Source: Clostridium hydrogeniformans DSM 21757 (lineage in GTDB: Bacteria > Bacillota > Clostridia > Clostridiales > Clostridiaceae). Taken from it: a DNA stretch of 64,000 nucleotides. How positions within the stretch are numbered: the stretch's first letter is position 1; each line of letters opens with the position of its first letter. The position numbers and the translations under genes are program-made. The stretch covers positions 248,001 through 312,000 of the forward strand of contig NZ_KK366004.1 in NCBI RefSeq assembly GCF_000686705.1, read 5' to 3'. The notes beneath the pieces were generated by a model. That model was not told the DNA's origin, made no database searches, and saw nothing but the letters and a program-made list of their open reading frames with translations. Shown one piece after another: positions 56,631 through 64,000 of the stretch.

Positions 56631-58373
56631 ATGAGAAAAGAATTTTCACTAAGTAGCAATAAGGCAATGATGAACTTTACTGTTAAGTATTGTGATACAA
56701 TGGAAAAGATTTTAGAGAGTTCAGGATTTAATAGGGTTTTAGAGAGTTATTTAAATAAGATAAAGGGTAGAAAGTCTAATATATATGTTTATATAAATAA
56801 TGAGTTAAAGGGAGAAGATATAAACCCTAAGGAAATTACGAATTTATTTAAGCTTCTCATAGTAATGAATAATGAAGATGTACAATCTCTTAATCATTAC
56901 TATGACTTTCTATTAAAGAATAGAGAAAGATTTATAGAATTTATAGAAGGGCTATATGGATATTGGAGAAAACTTGAGAGGTACTCCTTAATACAAAGCT
57001 CTGCCATAAAAGATGGTATGGCTTCAGTAAACTTTATTGAAAGTAATGAGAAATTAAAAAATTTAATATTAAGTTTATATAGAAAAATAGAGGAAAATAT
57101 ATTAGGATATAAGCCCAAAATTTATAGACAATTATCTGTTGGAAGTAATGCAGGAATAATTTTGAATAATATGAAGTGGGATTGTCCAGAAGATTATGAA
57201 ATGTTAAAGGGGATTCCATTTGTTGATAGTATAATACTACAATCTCCATATATAACTTATCCTAAAAAAAATACAAGGGATGGGATTTTCACTGAAAGTT
57301 CTAAGAATTTATTAAAGGAGTCTACCATTAAAAAAGATCATTTTTTCTGTTACCCTATTAAAGTTGGAGAACTTTTAGCTTATGTATTTTTCCATAGAGA
57401 TTTTATGGCCCATGGCATAGCTCTTTGTAATTTATTTGAAATAGCTAGAGAAGAGGAATGTATAAATAAAAAACCAGATATTATATATGTTCTTGGAGCT
57501 AGACATGAAAGTAAGGAAGTAATAACTAAATTTTATGATGATATGAAAAATAATATAATGATGGGTTATGTAAGTTATGGTGAAGAAATAGATTACTTTG
57601 GATATATGAAGAAGATGATACTTACTCTTCATAACCTTATAATGATAAAAAGAGGCTTCTTACCTATACATGGGGCAATGGTTAATATAACTTTAAAAAG
57701 TGGAAAAAGTGCTAATGTAATAATTATGGGAGATAGTGGGGCAGGAAAATCTGAAAGTCTCGAAGCTCTTAGAACACTTGGAGGAGATTATATAAGTGAT
57801 ATGAATATAATCTTTGATGATATGGGAACTATAAAGATTGATGAAAATGGACATGTTATTGGATATGGAACAGAAATAGGAGCTTTTGTAAGACTTGATG
57901 ATTTAGATCAAGGCTATGCATTTAAAGAAATAGATAGAAGTATATTTATGAATCCAGATAAGATAAATGCAAGGCTAGTTATGCCAATAAACACCTATAA
58001 GGAAATAGTTAAGGGATATAAGGTTCATTTATTTCTATATGCAAATAACTATGAAGAGGTAGGAAAAGGGGAGTCTTATATAAACTTCTTTAGTGATATA
58101 GAGAAGGCGATACAGGTATTTAAGGATGGGGCACGTATGGCCAAGGGAACTACTACAGAGAAGGGACTTGTTAAATCTTATTTTGCAAATCCTTTTGGAC
58201 CAGCACAAAAACAAGAGGAAGTAAATATAATCATTGAAAAATACTTTAAGGCTATGATGGCTTCAGGAGTTAAGGTAGGAGATATTAAAACATCCCTAGG
58301 AATAAAAGGTATGGAGAAAAAGGGACCTAAAAATGCAGCACTTGAATTATTAAATATAATAAAAGCTTTGTAG
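56631..58373 (+). CDS. P-loop protein with HPr-kinase/PEPCK-like ATPase domain
   Basis: A 580-aa cytosolic protein. The first half (about 1-340) is of unknown fold. The second half holds a P-loop GDSGAGKSESLEAL near residues 367-380, then FDDMGTI and NARLVMPINTYKEI, resembling the HprK/PEPCK kinase fold. Relatives in clostridia are annotated as PEPCK-like or HPr kinase-like; no substrate is known. The genuine PEPCK is at 10584, so this is not a second copy of it. The ATG follows AGGAGG. Confidence 0.72.
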   Translation: MRKEFSLSSNKAMMNFTVKYCDTMEKILESSGFNRVLESYLNKIKGRKSNIYVYINNELKGEDINPKEITNLFKLLIVMNNEDVQSLNHYYDFLLKNRERFIEFIEGLYGYWRKLERYSLIQSSAIKDGMASVNFIESNEKLKNLILSLYRKIEENILGYKPKIYRQLSVGSNAGIILNNMKWDCPEDYEMLKGIPFVDSIILQSPYITYPKKNTRDGIFTESSKNLLKESTIKKDHFFCYPIKVGELLAYVFFHRDFMAHGIALCNLFEIAREEECINKKPDIIYVLGARHESKEVITKFYDDMKNNIMMGYVSYGEEIDYFGYMKKMILTLHNLIMIKRGFLPIHGAMVNITLKSGKSANVIIMGDSGAGKSESLEALRTLGGDYISDMNIIFDDMGTIKIDENGHVIGYGTEIGAFVRLDDLDQGYAFKEIDRSIFMNPDKINARLVMPINTYKEIVKGYKVHLFLYANNYEEVGKGESYINFFSDIEKAIQVFKDGARMAKGTTTEKGLVKSYFANPFGPAQKQEEVNIIIEKYFKAMMASGVKVGDIKTSLGIKGMEKKGPKNAALELLNIIKAL

Positions 58374-58559
58374 TTTTATAAAAGCTCATAGGATTAAAAA
58401 TTTTTACTTTATGTTTTTATAGTTGCAAGTTAAGAATTTTATAGAGAATTTTAAGGTGATAAACTTAATAAAGTAATAAAGGTTTATATGTAAAGCACTT
58501 TAAACACTAAAGTGGAATGGGATTGGGAATTATTAACTTGAGTATGAGAAGAGGCTTGT

Positions 58560-58602
58560 AAAAAGAGTGATTACTAAAGGAATTTGGTAATTACTCTTTT
58601 TG
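58560..58602. terminator. Bidirectional terminator, P-loop protein / membrane protein
   Basis: A stem of about 15 bp, AAAAAGAGT.ATTAC with GTAAT.ACTCTTTTT (one mismatch), and a loop of about 10 nt, between convergent genes. Confidence 0.82.
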
Positions 58603-58619
58603 CTTTGGTAAATTATAAT

Positions 58620-59405
58620 CTAGTCTTTTATAAGAGAAAAAATTTTATCTCTTATATCACTTATAAAGTTTGTAACTCCTTTAAATTTCATAGTAGGAAA
58701 AGCCTCAAGAAGTCTTTTATGATTAGGGGTTAAGGTCTCCATTAAGGAATTATATTTTGATTTTGCCTCATTTAAATAAGGAATATTTGTTTTTGATATC
58801 TTAGTCTTAATATCTTTAAAATATTTGTTGCTTAGCATTTCCTTTGATAAATTATAAAGTTCACTTAATATATGATTTAAATCTATAAGAGATTTTAAGG
58901 TTAAAATAAAATCTATAACTAAGTAGAAGAAAAACATATAAAATAATATTTTTGAAACAGGATAAGTAAGATTTGAAACTAAGGCCTTTACATAAGGCTG
59001 AACAAATTTAATTAAAAAAACAGATACACCACCCCATATAAGAGAGAAGCTTAAACATATCCTTCCTTTTATATTAAATGCATTATCTGTATAGTCCCAC
59101 CATGTTGTATTAAATGCTTTTTCAAGGACCACCGCAGTTACATATTCTATAACAGAAGTAAATATTGTACCAAGGATAAAGAGTAGAATAATATTATCCT
59201 TGAAATTATCTAGGAACAAGACTAGGGAAAGAGCTCCAAATCCGTATATAGGACAAAATGGACCATTTAAAAAACCTCTATTTATAAAATACCCATGAGA
59301 ATAATAAGCATATATAATTTCTAATATCCACCCTAGAAAAGCATAGATTACAAAGAAAAATAAAAGCTCATAAAGGGGGTAAGATAATACTTCTAAGTAA
59401 AACAT
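58620..59405 (-). CDS. Putative ABC-transporter type IV (CmpB-like) membrane protein
   Basis: A 261-aa polytopic protein of the ABC_trans_CmpB family, with about five membrane helices in the first 190 residues and a cytosolic C-terminal helical tail. Family landmarks are FFVIYAFLGWILEIIYAYYSHGYFINRGFLNGPFCPIYGFGAL (given here only as a position range, residues about 15-60) and FNTTWWDYTDNAFNIKGRIC. The ATG at 59405 is used because GGAGG lies 5 nt upstream and inside the longer ORF starting at 59420. No ATPase partner is adjacent. Confidence 0.82.
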   Translation of the reverse strand: MFYLEVLSYPLYELLFFFVIYAFLGWILEIIYAYYSHGYFINRGFLNGPFCPIYGFGALSLVLFLDNFKDNIILLFILGTIFTSVIEYVTAVVLEKAFNTTWWDYTDNAFNIKGRICLSFSLIWGGVSVFLIKFVQPYVKALVSNLTYPVSKILFYMFFFYLVIDFILTLKSLIDLNHILSELYNLSKEMLSNKYFKDIKTKISKTNIPYLNEAKSKYNSLMETLTPNHKRLLEAFPTMKFKGVTNFISDIRDKIFSLIKD

Positions 59406-59460
59406 GAGAACCTCCTTCAAAATAAAAAAATATATATATAATTATATACTAAAATACATA

Positions 59461-59490
59461 AAAAAACCCTCTTTTTAAGAGGGTTTTTTT
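59461..59490. terminator. Terminator after DUF378 gene
   Basis: The stem AAAAAACCCTCTT with AAGAGGGTTTTTTT has a 2-nt loop and overlaps the DUF378 3' end. Confidence 0.85.
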
Positions 59491-59695
59491 ATTCTACATC
59501 TCTATATCTTTCTTTTGCAAAGAAGGATATAGAATATAATCCTGCTAAACCTACTAATGCGTAAACAGTTCTAGAAACTCCAGATAGTTCTCCAAATAAA
59601 GCTGCTACTAAATCAAACTGAAAAAATCCTATGAGCCCCCAGTTAATTGCACCTATTATAACTAGTAAAAGTGCTATTATATCCAATGCTTTCAT
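59489..59695 (-). CDS. DUF378 family small membrane protein
   Basis: A 68-aa membrane protein of the DUF378 family (MKALDIIALLLVIIGAINWG and the VGLAGLYSISFFAK second helix). It has two helices separated by an FGELSGVSR loop. The function is unknown. The ATG follows AGGAGG. It sits upstream of, and co-directional with, the CmpB-like gene but is separated from it by a terminator. Confidence 0.88.
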   Translation of the reverse strand: MKALDIIALLLVIIGAINWGLIGFFQFDLVAALFGELSGVSRTVYALVGLAGLYSISFFAKERYRDVE

Positions 59696-59849
59696 AAGTA
59701 TACCTCCTGTTTATTTAAGTTACCATATTAGTATTTCACAGAGAGATAAATTTATACCTTAAGTTATTATATGTGATATTTAGAATTTTCTATTTATTTA
59801 ATAGAAGTGTTATGAATTTGTGGTATAATATAAAAAAGGAGGAAGTATC

Positions 59850-60347
59850 ATGAAAAGTGTAAGTTTTATTATTATATTATTATTATTTTTAACAGGATGC
59901 AGTAATATAAAAGATACTGAGTCTCCAAAGGGAAACTTAAAAAAAGCATATTCCTCAATTCAAGATAAAAGAACTTATAAGGAAGAAAATAAAAATACTA
60001 ATATAGATGATTATTATAAGGAAATTAAAGATATAATAGAAGATTATAAAGGTGAAGAAGGATTTATAAAATTTAAGTTTCAAGAAGAGACTTATGTTGT
60101 AGCTTTTACTAATGAAAAGAATGATGAGAGTTATTTTAAAATAGGAGAGGTTTTAGATAGAGGAGAAGAGGTTTGTATAAATCTAATAAAAGAAAAAAAA
60201 TCTAATAGTAAAGAAGAAAAAGATATAAGTAGTTTTACTATAGTTAAGCTGCCTAAGGATTTTTCATCTGTAACTGTAGTTACAGATGAAGGAATTACTC
60301 TTAAAGATATTGTATTAAAGAATAATAAAAAATATCCTCAACCATAG
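59850..60347 (+). CDS. Small lipoprotein, unknown function
   Basis: A 165-aa protein with a clear lipobox (FIIILLLFLTGCSNIK, cysteine at about residue 17). A charged, mostly helical and beta body follows without recognised domain, including a KFKFQEETYVVAFTNEKNDESYFKIGEVLDRG region given only as location about 74-104. The ATG follows AAAAGGAGG. Its stop lies within a terminator. It is anchored on the outer face of the membrane. Confidence 0.75.
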   Translation: MKSVSFIIILLLFLTGCSNIKDTESPKGNLKKAYSSIQDKRTYKEENKNTNIDDYYKEIKDIIEDYKGEEGFIKFKFQEETYVVAFTNEKNDESYFKIGEVLDRGEEVCINLIKEKKSNSKEEKDISSFTIVKLPKDFSSVTVVTDEGITLKDIVLKNNKKYPQP

Positions 60348-60364
60348 GTTGAGGATATTTTTAT
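60330..60364. terminator. Bidirectional terminator, lipoprotein / Lrp
   Basis: A 14-bp perfect stem, AAATATCCTCAACC with GGTTGAGGATATTT, with a 3-nt ATA loop, followed by TTAT. Confidence 0.9.
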
Positions 60365-60828
60365 AATCTAACGTTTCTATCTATAGGTTGAGATAGAGAT
60401 ATAAATGTGTTAGTTCTTTGAATTCCTTCAATGATGTTTATTCTATTCATAAGGACGTCTTGCAAGTCAGAAATATTTTTACATATAACCTTTGCAAAAA
60501 TAGAATAATCTCCAGTCGTGTAATGTAGTTCAACTACTTCTTTAATATTTGTCATTTCTTCAATAACACCTGGGTAGGAGGAAGCTTTATCTATATATAT
60601 GCCAACAAAACAGCATACATCATAACCAAGCTTTGGCATATCTAATAAAATTTTTGTTCCTTTTATTATGCCAAGATCCTCCATCTTCTTCATTCTGACA
60701 TGAATAGTTCCTCCACTTACGTGGCAAATTCTAGCTATCTCTAAATAAGGAGTTCTAGAATCTTTAATTAGGATATCTAGAATTTGTAAATCTAAATCAT
60801 CTAATTGGGAAGTAGAAATAAAAGACAC
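60361..60828 (-). CDS. Lrp/AsnC-family transcriptional regulator
   Basis: A 155-aa regulator with an N-terminal winged helix (DILIKDSRTPYLEIARICHVSGGTIHVRMKKMEDLGII, about residues 17-55) and a C-terminal RAM/AsnC ligand domain (YDVCCFVGIYIDK, HYTTGDYSIFAKVICKN). Lrp proteins usually sense an amino acid. The start is GTG after GGGGTGA. It faces the divergent small membrane gene at 61191. Direct repeats lie in between and may be its own operator. Confidence 0.92.
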   Translation of the reverse strand: MSFISTSQLDDLDLQILDILIKDSRTPYLEIARICHVSGGTIHVRMKKMEDLGIIKGTKILLDMPKLGYDVCCFVGIYIDKASSYPGVIEEMTNIKEVVELHYTTGDYSIFAKVICKNISDLQDVLMNRINIIEGIQRTNTFISLSQPIDRNVRL

Positions 60829-61190
60829 AAAATCACCCCATATATATGTATTTTAATTGAGCAATTCTATTATAACAAAAAAACATGAGGATTTATCAAA
60901 AAAAAATATATTTTTTTTAAAATCCATCAGTTTTTAAGAAGAATATCAGTTTTTTTACAATAATTAGAATAATTTTTTTGAAATTAATAAAAAAGTTCTT
61001 AATGAAAAAACAAATGTTGACTAGGAGGGGATACATAATTTTACACATGGCCTTTGAAAGAATATTAATCTTATTTTATAGCAAAATAAAATTAATATAC
61101 TATGATTATTGAAGTAAAATATAATAAGTTTTATTATTGAAATCATTTTTAATATAGAATAATATATAATTAATAGAGGAGGTGATAATA
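60829..61190. other. Divergent region upstream of Lrp gene
   Basis: It holds two ATCAGTTTTT direct repeats at 60926-60935 and 60945-60954, spaced 19 bp start to start, in a run of A/T tracts. This is a plausible site for an Lrp-type dimer, though not proven. No ORF is seen. Confidence 0.45.
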
Positions 61191-61532
61191 ATGTTGTGGA
61201 AGTCAATATTACTTCTTTTTGGTTACTCTATTTTAATTATAATCATATACAATCTACTTAAGAACTTTTTATTAAAAAAGATAAAGTTATCTAAGTGGGT
61301 TATATTAGCTATGGCTATAGTAATTTTTATAGTGCCTCCAATACCAGGAGTGAATATAAATCCGAACATATTTAGAATAGTTAAATCTTCATTATTTATA
61401 ATCTTATTTTTATGGTGGATAGATTTAACTACAGGAAAGATGGAGTTTAAGAATTATAAGAAGGATGTAAAAATAGTTCCTAAAGCTAAACCAAATAGAA
61501 TAAAAAATATGAATAATAAAAAACAAAAATAA
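61191..61532 (+). CDS. Small membrane protein, unknown function
   Basis: A 113-aa protein with two to three hydrophobic stretches (ILLLFGYSILIIIIYNLL near the N-terminus, VILAMAIVIFIVPPIPGV and SSLFIILFLWWI) and a basic C-terminal tail. The ATG at 61191 has GAGGAGG at 8 nt. An in-frame GTG at 61182 overlaps that site. Family not recognised. Confidence 0.72.
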   Translation: MLWKSILLLFGYSILIIIIYNLLKNFLLKKIKLSKWVILAMAIVIFIVPPIPGVNINPNIFRIVKSSLFIILFLWWIDLTTGKMEFKNYKKDVKIVPKAKPNRIKNMNNKKQK

Positions 61533-61565
61533 AGAATAATCTTTTATGGATTATTCTTTATTTAT
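61527..61565. terminator. Bidirectional terminator, small membrane protein / PHP
   Basis: A stem of about 13 bp, ATAAAGAATAATC with GATTATTCTTTAT, then TTAT, between convergent genes. Confidence 0.82.
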
Positions 61566-62546
61566 AAATATAGGAGAAGAAATTGCAATTTTATTATTTT
61601 CTTGAACAATCTTAATTACATACCAGTTCTCAAGTATATCCACATTATGTTTTACTAAATAGTTTATTTTGTTAAGTCCAGGAAAGGATATTTCCTTTAT
61701 TATTTTTCCTTTAGAAGAAATTATATAGAGCTTTTCAATTGGATTTTCACTATCGGTGGCCCTTATATTAAATTTAATTTCTTTATCTTTAAGAGTTAGT
61801 GTATCTCCCATAAAAATATCGTCAATGGTGAATTTGAGTTTTAAGGAGGGAGATTCTGTGGAATAGGTTTTTCTATTTTTAAATGCTTCCATGAGATTTT
61901 CAGTGCTTAATGTTTCAGAGACAACTGCAGTTAAGTTATTATAGTCTCCAAAGTTCATTTTATGGTTATCTTGACTATTAATAGCTCCTAGCTTCCATCC
62001 CTTATCGAGAAACCTATAATACCTTTTTTCAAACCTACTATATTTACTTCCAGTTCCATTTCCTACCTCTATTAATGTTATATATTCATTTAGAGTAGGG
62101 TTAAAGCTTAGAGATTCCATTGAGCTGTGGGGATGGTTAATGGAAAGTATAGAAGGGTTAAACCAGAGCCATACAAGTAAATTTTCTATCCTTTTCACAG
62201 TACCTTTAAAAAAAGTTTTGTTATTTATTACATTAATATGACCATAGGATCCAAGCTTTGCTTCAAATCCACAAAGTCCTAAAAAGTTCTTATGTTTTTT
62301 ATTATACTTTTCACAGTATTTTAAAAGATTACCCCATTTAGGGGTTTTTGAAGATTTTGTTGTTACCTCTTCACATAAATAATTATTATGATCAGTAATA
62401 ATTATAAAATCAAGACCTTTACGCCTTCCGTAATCGAATATATCGTAAGGTTTTCCTTCTCCAGTGGAAAAAGAACTATGACAATGAGGAATACCATAGT
62501 ATATATTTAATTTATTATCATCCTCATATTTACCCAAGTAAAACAC
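61551..62546 (-). CDS. PHP-domain metal-dependent phosphoesterase
   Basis: A 331-aa PHP-fold protein. Metal-site segments are IPHCHSSFSTGEG (H21 and H23), IIITDHNNY, and INHPHSS, with a late QDNHKMNFG segment. The C-terminal about 90 residues look like a beta-rich domain. The likely role is a phosphoesterase on nucleotides or sugars; the substrate is unknown. The GTG at 62546 is close to the AAGGA site, so the TTG at 62537 may be the true start. It is monocistronic. Confidence 0.82.
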   Translation of the reverse strand: MFYLGKYEDDNKLNIYYGIPHCHSSFSTGEGKPYDIFDYGRRKGLDFIIITDHNNYLCEEVTTKSSKTPKWGNLLKYCEKYNKKHKNFLGLCGFEAKLGSYGHINVINNKTFFKGTVKRIENLLVWLWFNPSILSINHPHSSMESLSFNPTLNEYITLIEVGNGTGSKYSRFEKRYYRFLDKGWKLGAINSQDNHKMNFGDYNNLTAVVSETLSTENLMEAFKNRKTYSTESPSLKLKFTIDDIFMGDTLTLKDKEIKFNIRATDSENPIEKLYIISSKGKIIKEISFPGLNKINYLVKHNVDILENWYVIKIVQENNKIAISSPIFINKE

Positions 62547-62704
62547 ATCCTTAAAGTTTGCTCTACTTTATAATATTGGTATTGTGGTAAAAGTGTTAAA
62601 ATAAAACTATAGAATATATTTAATTTATACAAAATACTAGAAGGAAACAGTAACAGTTTGTATAATAATTAAAGGAGACATATTAATCTTAGGAGGAAAC
62701 ACAT

Positions 62705-63292
62705 TTGGTTATATTATTATACATAGGCTTTATGGTAGGAGCTACCATAGCTTTTATTTTATTTAATGGGCAAAGTAAGAGGATTAAAAAAAAGTTTAAG
62801 AATCCTAATTCAAGTAGGAAGGTTTTTATAAAATTTGCAATTTTAGATTTGATAATTGCTTTATTTTTTATGTTTATATTTTCATATTTAATTCCTTTAG
62901 GAATTTGGACATTTGGGAGAAAAGAAGTTTTACCAACAGAGAAAATAATTTTTGAAACTGCAATAAGTCCTTTTTCCGATGAAACATATATAAAAGTTAA
63001 AAAAGTTGACAACAATGAACTTTATCATATTAATCTTGGAACAAAAGATAAGGTAGAGGAAAAGATTATTAATAAGAATAATTTAGAAATAGTAGAAGCT
63101 ACAAGAGTTGATGGAGCTAAATATAGGGAAGCTTTAATATATGATTTTAAAAGGCTTAAGGGAGACACTATAATACATACTCTTGTAAATGATATGTTTG
63201 CTAATATATATATGCAAGATAAGGATGGGACTTTTTTAGAAAAGAAAATTCGTATTTATCTTCCTAAAGGTTATAAGATAGAAAATCAGTAA
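62705..63292 (+). CDS. Membrane protein of unknown function
   Basis: A 195-aa protein with two N-terminal membrane helices (residues about 1-21 and 40-65) and a C-terminal region of mixed beta strand and helix. It ends in a segment DKDGTFLEKKIRIYLPKGYK. The start is TTG, 8 nt after AGGAGG, and no better ATG lies nearby. Family not recognised. A terminator follows at 63361. Confidence 0.68.
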   Translation: MVILLYIGFMVGATIAFILFNGQSKRIKKKFKNPNSSRKVFIKFAILDLIIALFFMFIFSYLIPLGIWTFGRKEVLPTEKIIFETAISPFSDETYIKVKKVDNNELYHINLGTKDKVEEKIINKNNLEIVEATRVDGAKYREALIYDFKRLKGDTIIHTLVNDMFANIYMQDKDGTFLEKKIRIYLPKGYKIENQ

Positions 63293-63360
63293 TTAAAAAG
63301 GTTAATTATTATTAATAAGAAGTAAATTATATATTTTGAAAATTAAGTAGCTAAAGTTAG

Positions 63361-63402
63361 AAACTCCTAGGTTTTGAATTTGAAAACCTAGGAGTTTTTT
63401 AA
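63361..63402 (+). terminator. Terminator after the 62705 gene
   Basis: A 15-bp perfect stem, AAACTCCTAGGTTTT with AAAACCTAGGAGTTT, then a T-run. Confidence 0.9.
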
Positions 63403-63522
63403 TAACTATAAAAAGATATGTATATGATATAATATATATATATATATATCTTTTTTATATTAGAATTTTAGTTAAATTTAAAATATAGATGGAACATAGC
63501 GGAAGTAGTAAGGGGAGATTAT

Positions 63523-64000
63523 ATGAGAAGAGAATATATAACCTATGATGGTAACCTGCCGGTTAGGATTCAATTAGCTAATATAAAAGAATATCCAATT
63601 CACTGGCATAAATCCATAGAGATTCTTATGGTTATTAAGGGAAGCATAGAGGTTACTATAGAATCAGGAGTATATACTGTTTCAGAAAAAGAAATTGAAA
63701 TTATAAACTTAGAGGAAGCTCACAGAATTTCATCTAAGGAAGACAATTTAGTTCTTATGTTTAATATGGATCCAAGTTTTTTTCAAAAATACTATGATGA
63801 TATAAATAATATGTTTTTCTATGCAGAAACTTCATTAGAGGATGGGCCTCAGGTAGATGAAAAATATGATATATTAAAAAAATATTTGGCTATGATACTT
63901 TGTGAAGTAGTGCAAAGAGGAGAAGATTATGATGAATATATAGAAGAAACTTTAATAGAGGTTCTTTTTCATCTTATAAATGATTTTCACTATTTAATAT
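63523..64000 (+). CDS. AraC-like transcriptional regulator, N-terminal part (runs off the window)
   Basis: An open frame from the ATG at 63523 (AGGGGAG before it) continues to the window edge, giving at least 159 residues. The start reads MRREYITYDGNLPVRIQLA, then a cupin-type sensing segment (PIHWHKSIEILMVIKGSIEV and an AHRI segment) typical of AraC-family effector domains. The DNA-binding helix-turn-helix would lie beyond the end. The effector is unknown. The AraC call is inference from the cupin pattern. Confidence 0.7.
   Translation, partial: MRREYITYDGNLPVRIQLANIKEYPIHWHKSIEILMVIKGSIEVTIESGVYTVSEKEIEIINLEEAHRISSKEDNLVLMFNMDPSFFQKYYDDINNMFFYAETSLEDGPQVDEKYDILKKYLAMILCEVVQRGEDYDEYIEETLIEVLFHLINDFHYLI

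Noticed and set aside
1-64000. Prophage, conjugative element, toxin or biosynthetic cluster
   Set aside because: No integrase, phage structural gene, mobilisation gene, toxin or NRPS/PKS-type gene was found, and base composition and gene style look even throughout.

Overview
The window is about 64 kb of very AT-rich DNA with strong Shine-Dalgarno sites (mostly AGGAGG-like), dense intrinsic terminators and short intergenic regions. Gene content fits an anaerobic, fermentative, low-GC Gram-positive of Clostridium sensu stricto, and the proteins look most like the C. perfringens group. That species-level guess comes from memory of the families, not from a search. Supporting genes are pyruvate formate-lyase and its activase, L-lactate dehydrogenase, rubredoxin, a MurT/GatD pair, T-box leaders and a PyrR-type pyr attenuator. 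No rRNA, tRNA, CRISPR array, prophage or intact transposase was seen. The sequence reads as an ordinary chromosomal core segment.

Layout. 1-6.5 kb: an M3 oligopeptidase, a DMT exporter, a small polysaccharide deacetylase, and the peptidoglycan-amidating gatD/murT pair. 6.7-15 kb: a membrane-anchored TPR protein, mannose-6-phosphate isomerase, ATP-type PEP carboxykinase, an exported superoxide dismutase, a small membrane protein and undecaprenyl-diphosphate phosphatase. 15.2-22 kb: a degenerate class A beta-lactamase-like protein, then the pyrB-pyrI-pyrC-pyrF-pyrK-pyrD-pyrE operon behind a PyrR-type attenuator. PyrI is reduced to its zinc domain. 22-29 kb: a GNAT enzyme, a formate/nitrite channel divergent from pflB-pflA, rubredoxin, and a PdaA-like deacetylase preceded by a 15-codon coupled leader ORF. 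29-38 kb: an exonuclease, arginase, L-LDH, BirA, an unknown 213-aa protein divergent from a DUF1858 redox-disulfide protein, an LCP-family protein and a PIN-PhoH protein. 38-44 kb: a run of envelope proteins, then Tpx and Ppx/GppA. 44-50 kb: DegV, then gltX and argS, each with its own T-box leader. 50-54 kb: the Fur-box-controlled feoA-feoB-feoX iron cluster, with an RNase H-like exonuclease-domain paralogue on each side. 54-64 kb: a secreted metallo-beta-lactamase-fold hydrolase, PlsC, a P-loop HprK/PEPCK-like protein, membrane proteins, Lrp/AsnC, a PHP phosphoesterase and the start of an AraC-like regulator.

How the genes work together. The fermentative core (pfl, ldh, pck) sits beside de novo pyrimidine synthesis and envelope functions: uppP, LCP, MurT/GatD and three proteins with deacetylase or glycosidase folds. 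Premature termination is the recurring control mode, seen as PyrR at pyr and T-boxes at gltX and argS.

The most unusual signals are non-coding. First, two homologous elements of about 115 bp, apparently structured, lie in opposite orientation: one just upstream of the pyr promoter (15950-16060), the other between gltX and the argS promoter (47021-47140). They share a nearly invariant core, and their hairpins are kept by different base pairs, which suggests selection on RNA or DNA structure. Second, a dispersed MITE-like family of about 107-bp repeats with terminal TATAGGG/CCCTA ends occurs at least five times. Other points of interest are the zinc-domain-only PyrI, the beta-lactamase-fold protein lacking SxxK, an 8 x 11-bp tandem repeat and a 48-bp perfect palindrome over a stop codon.
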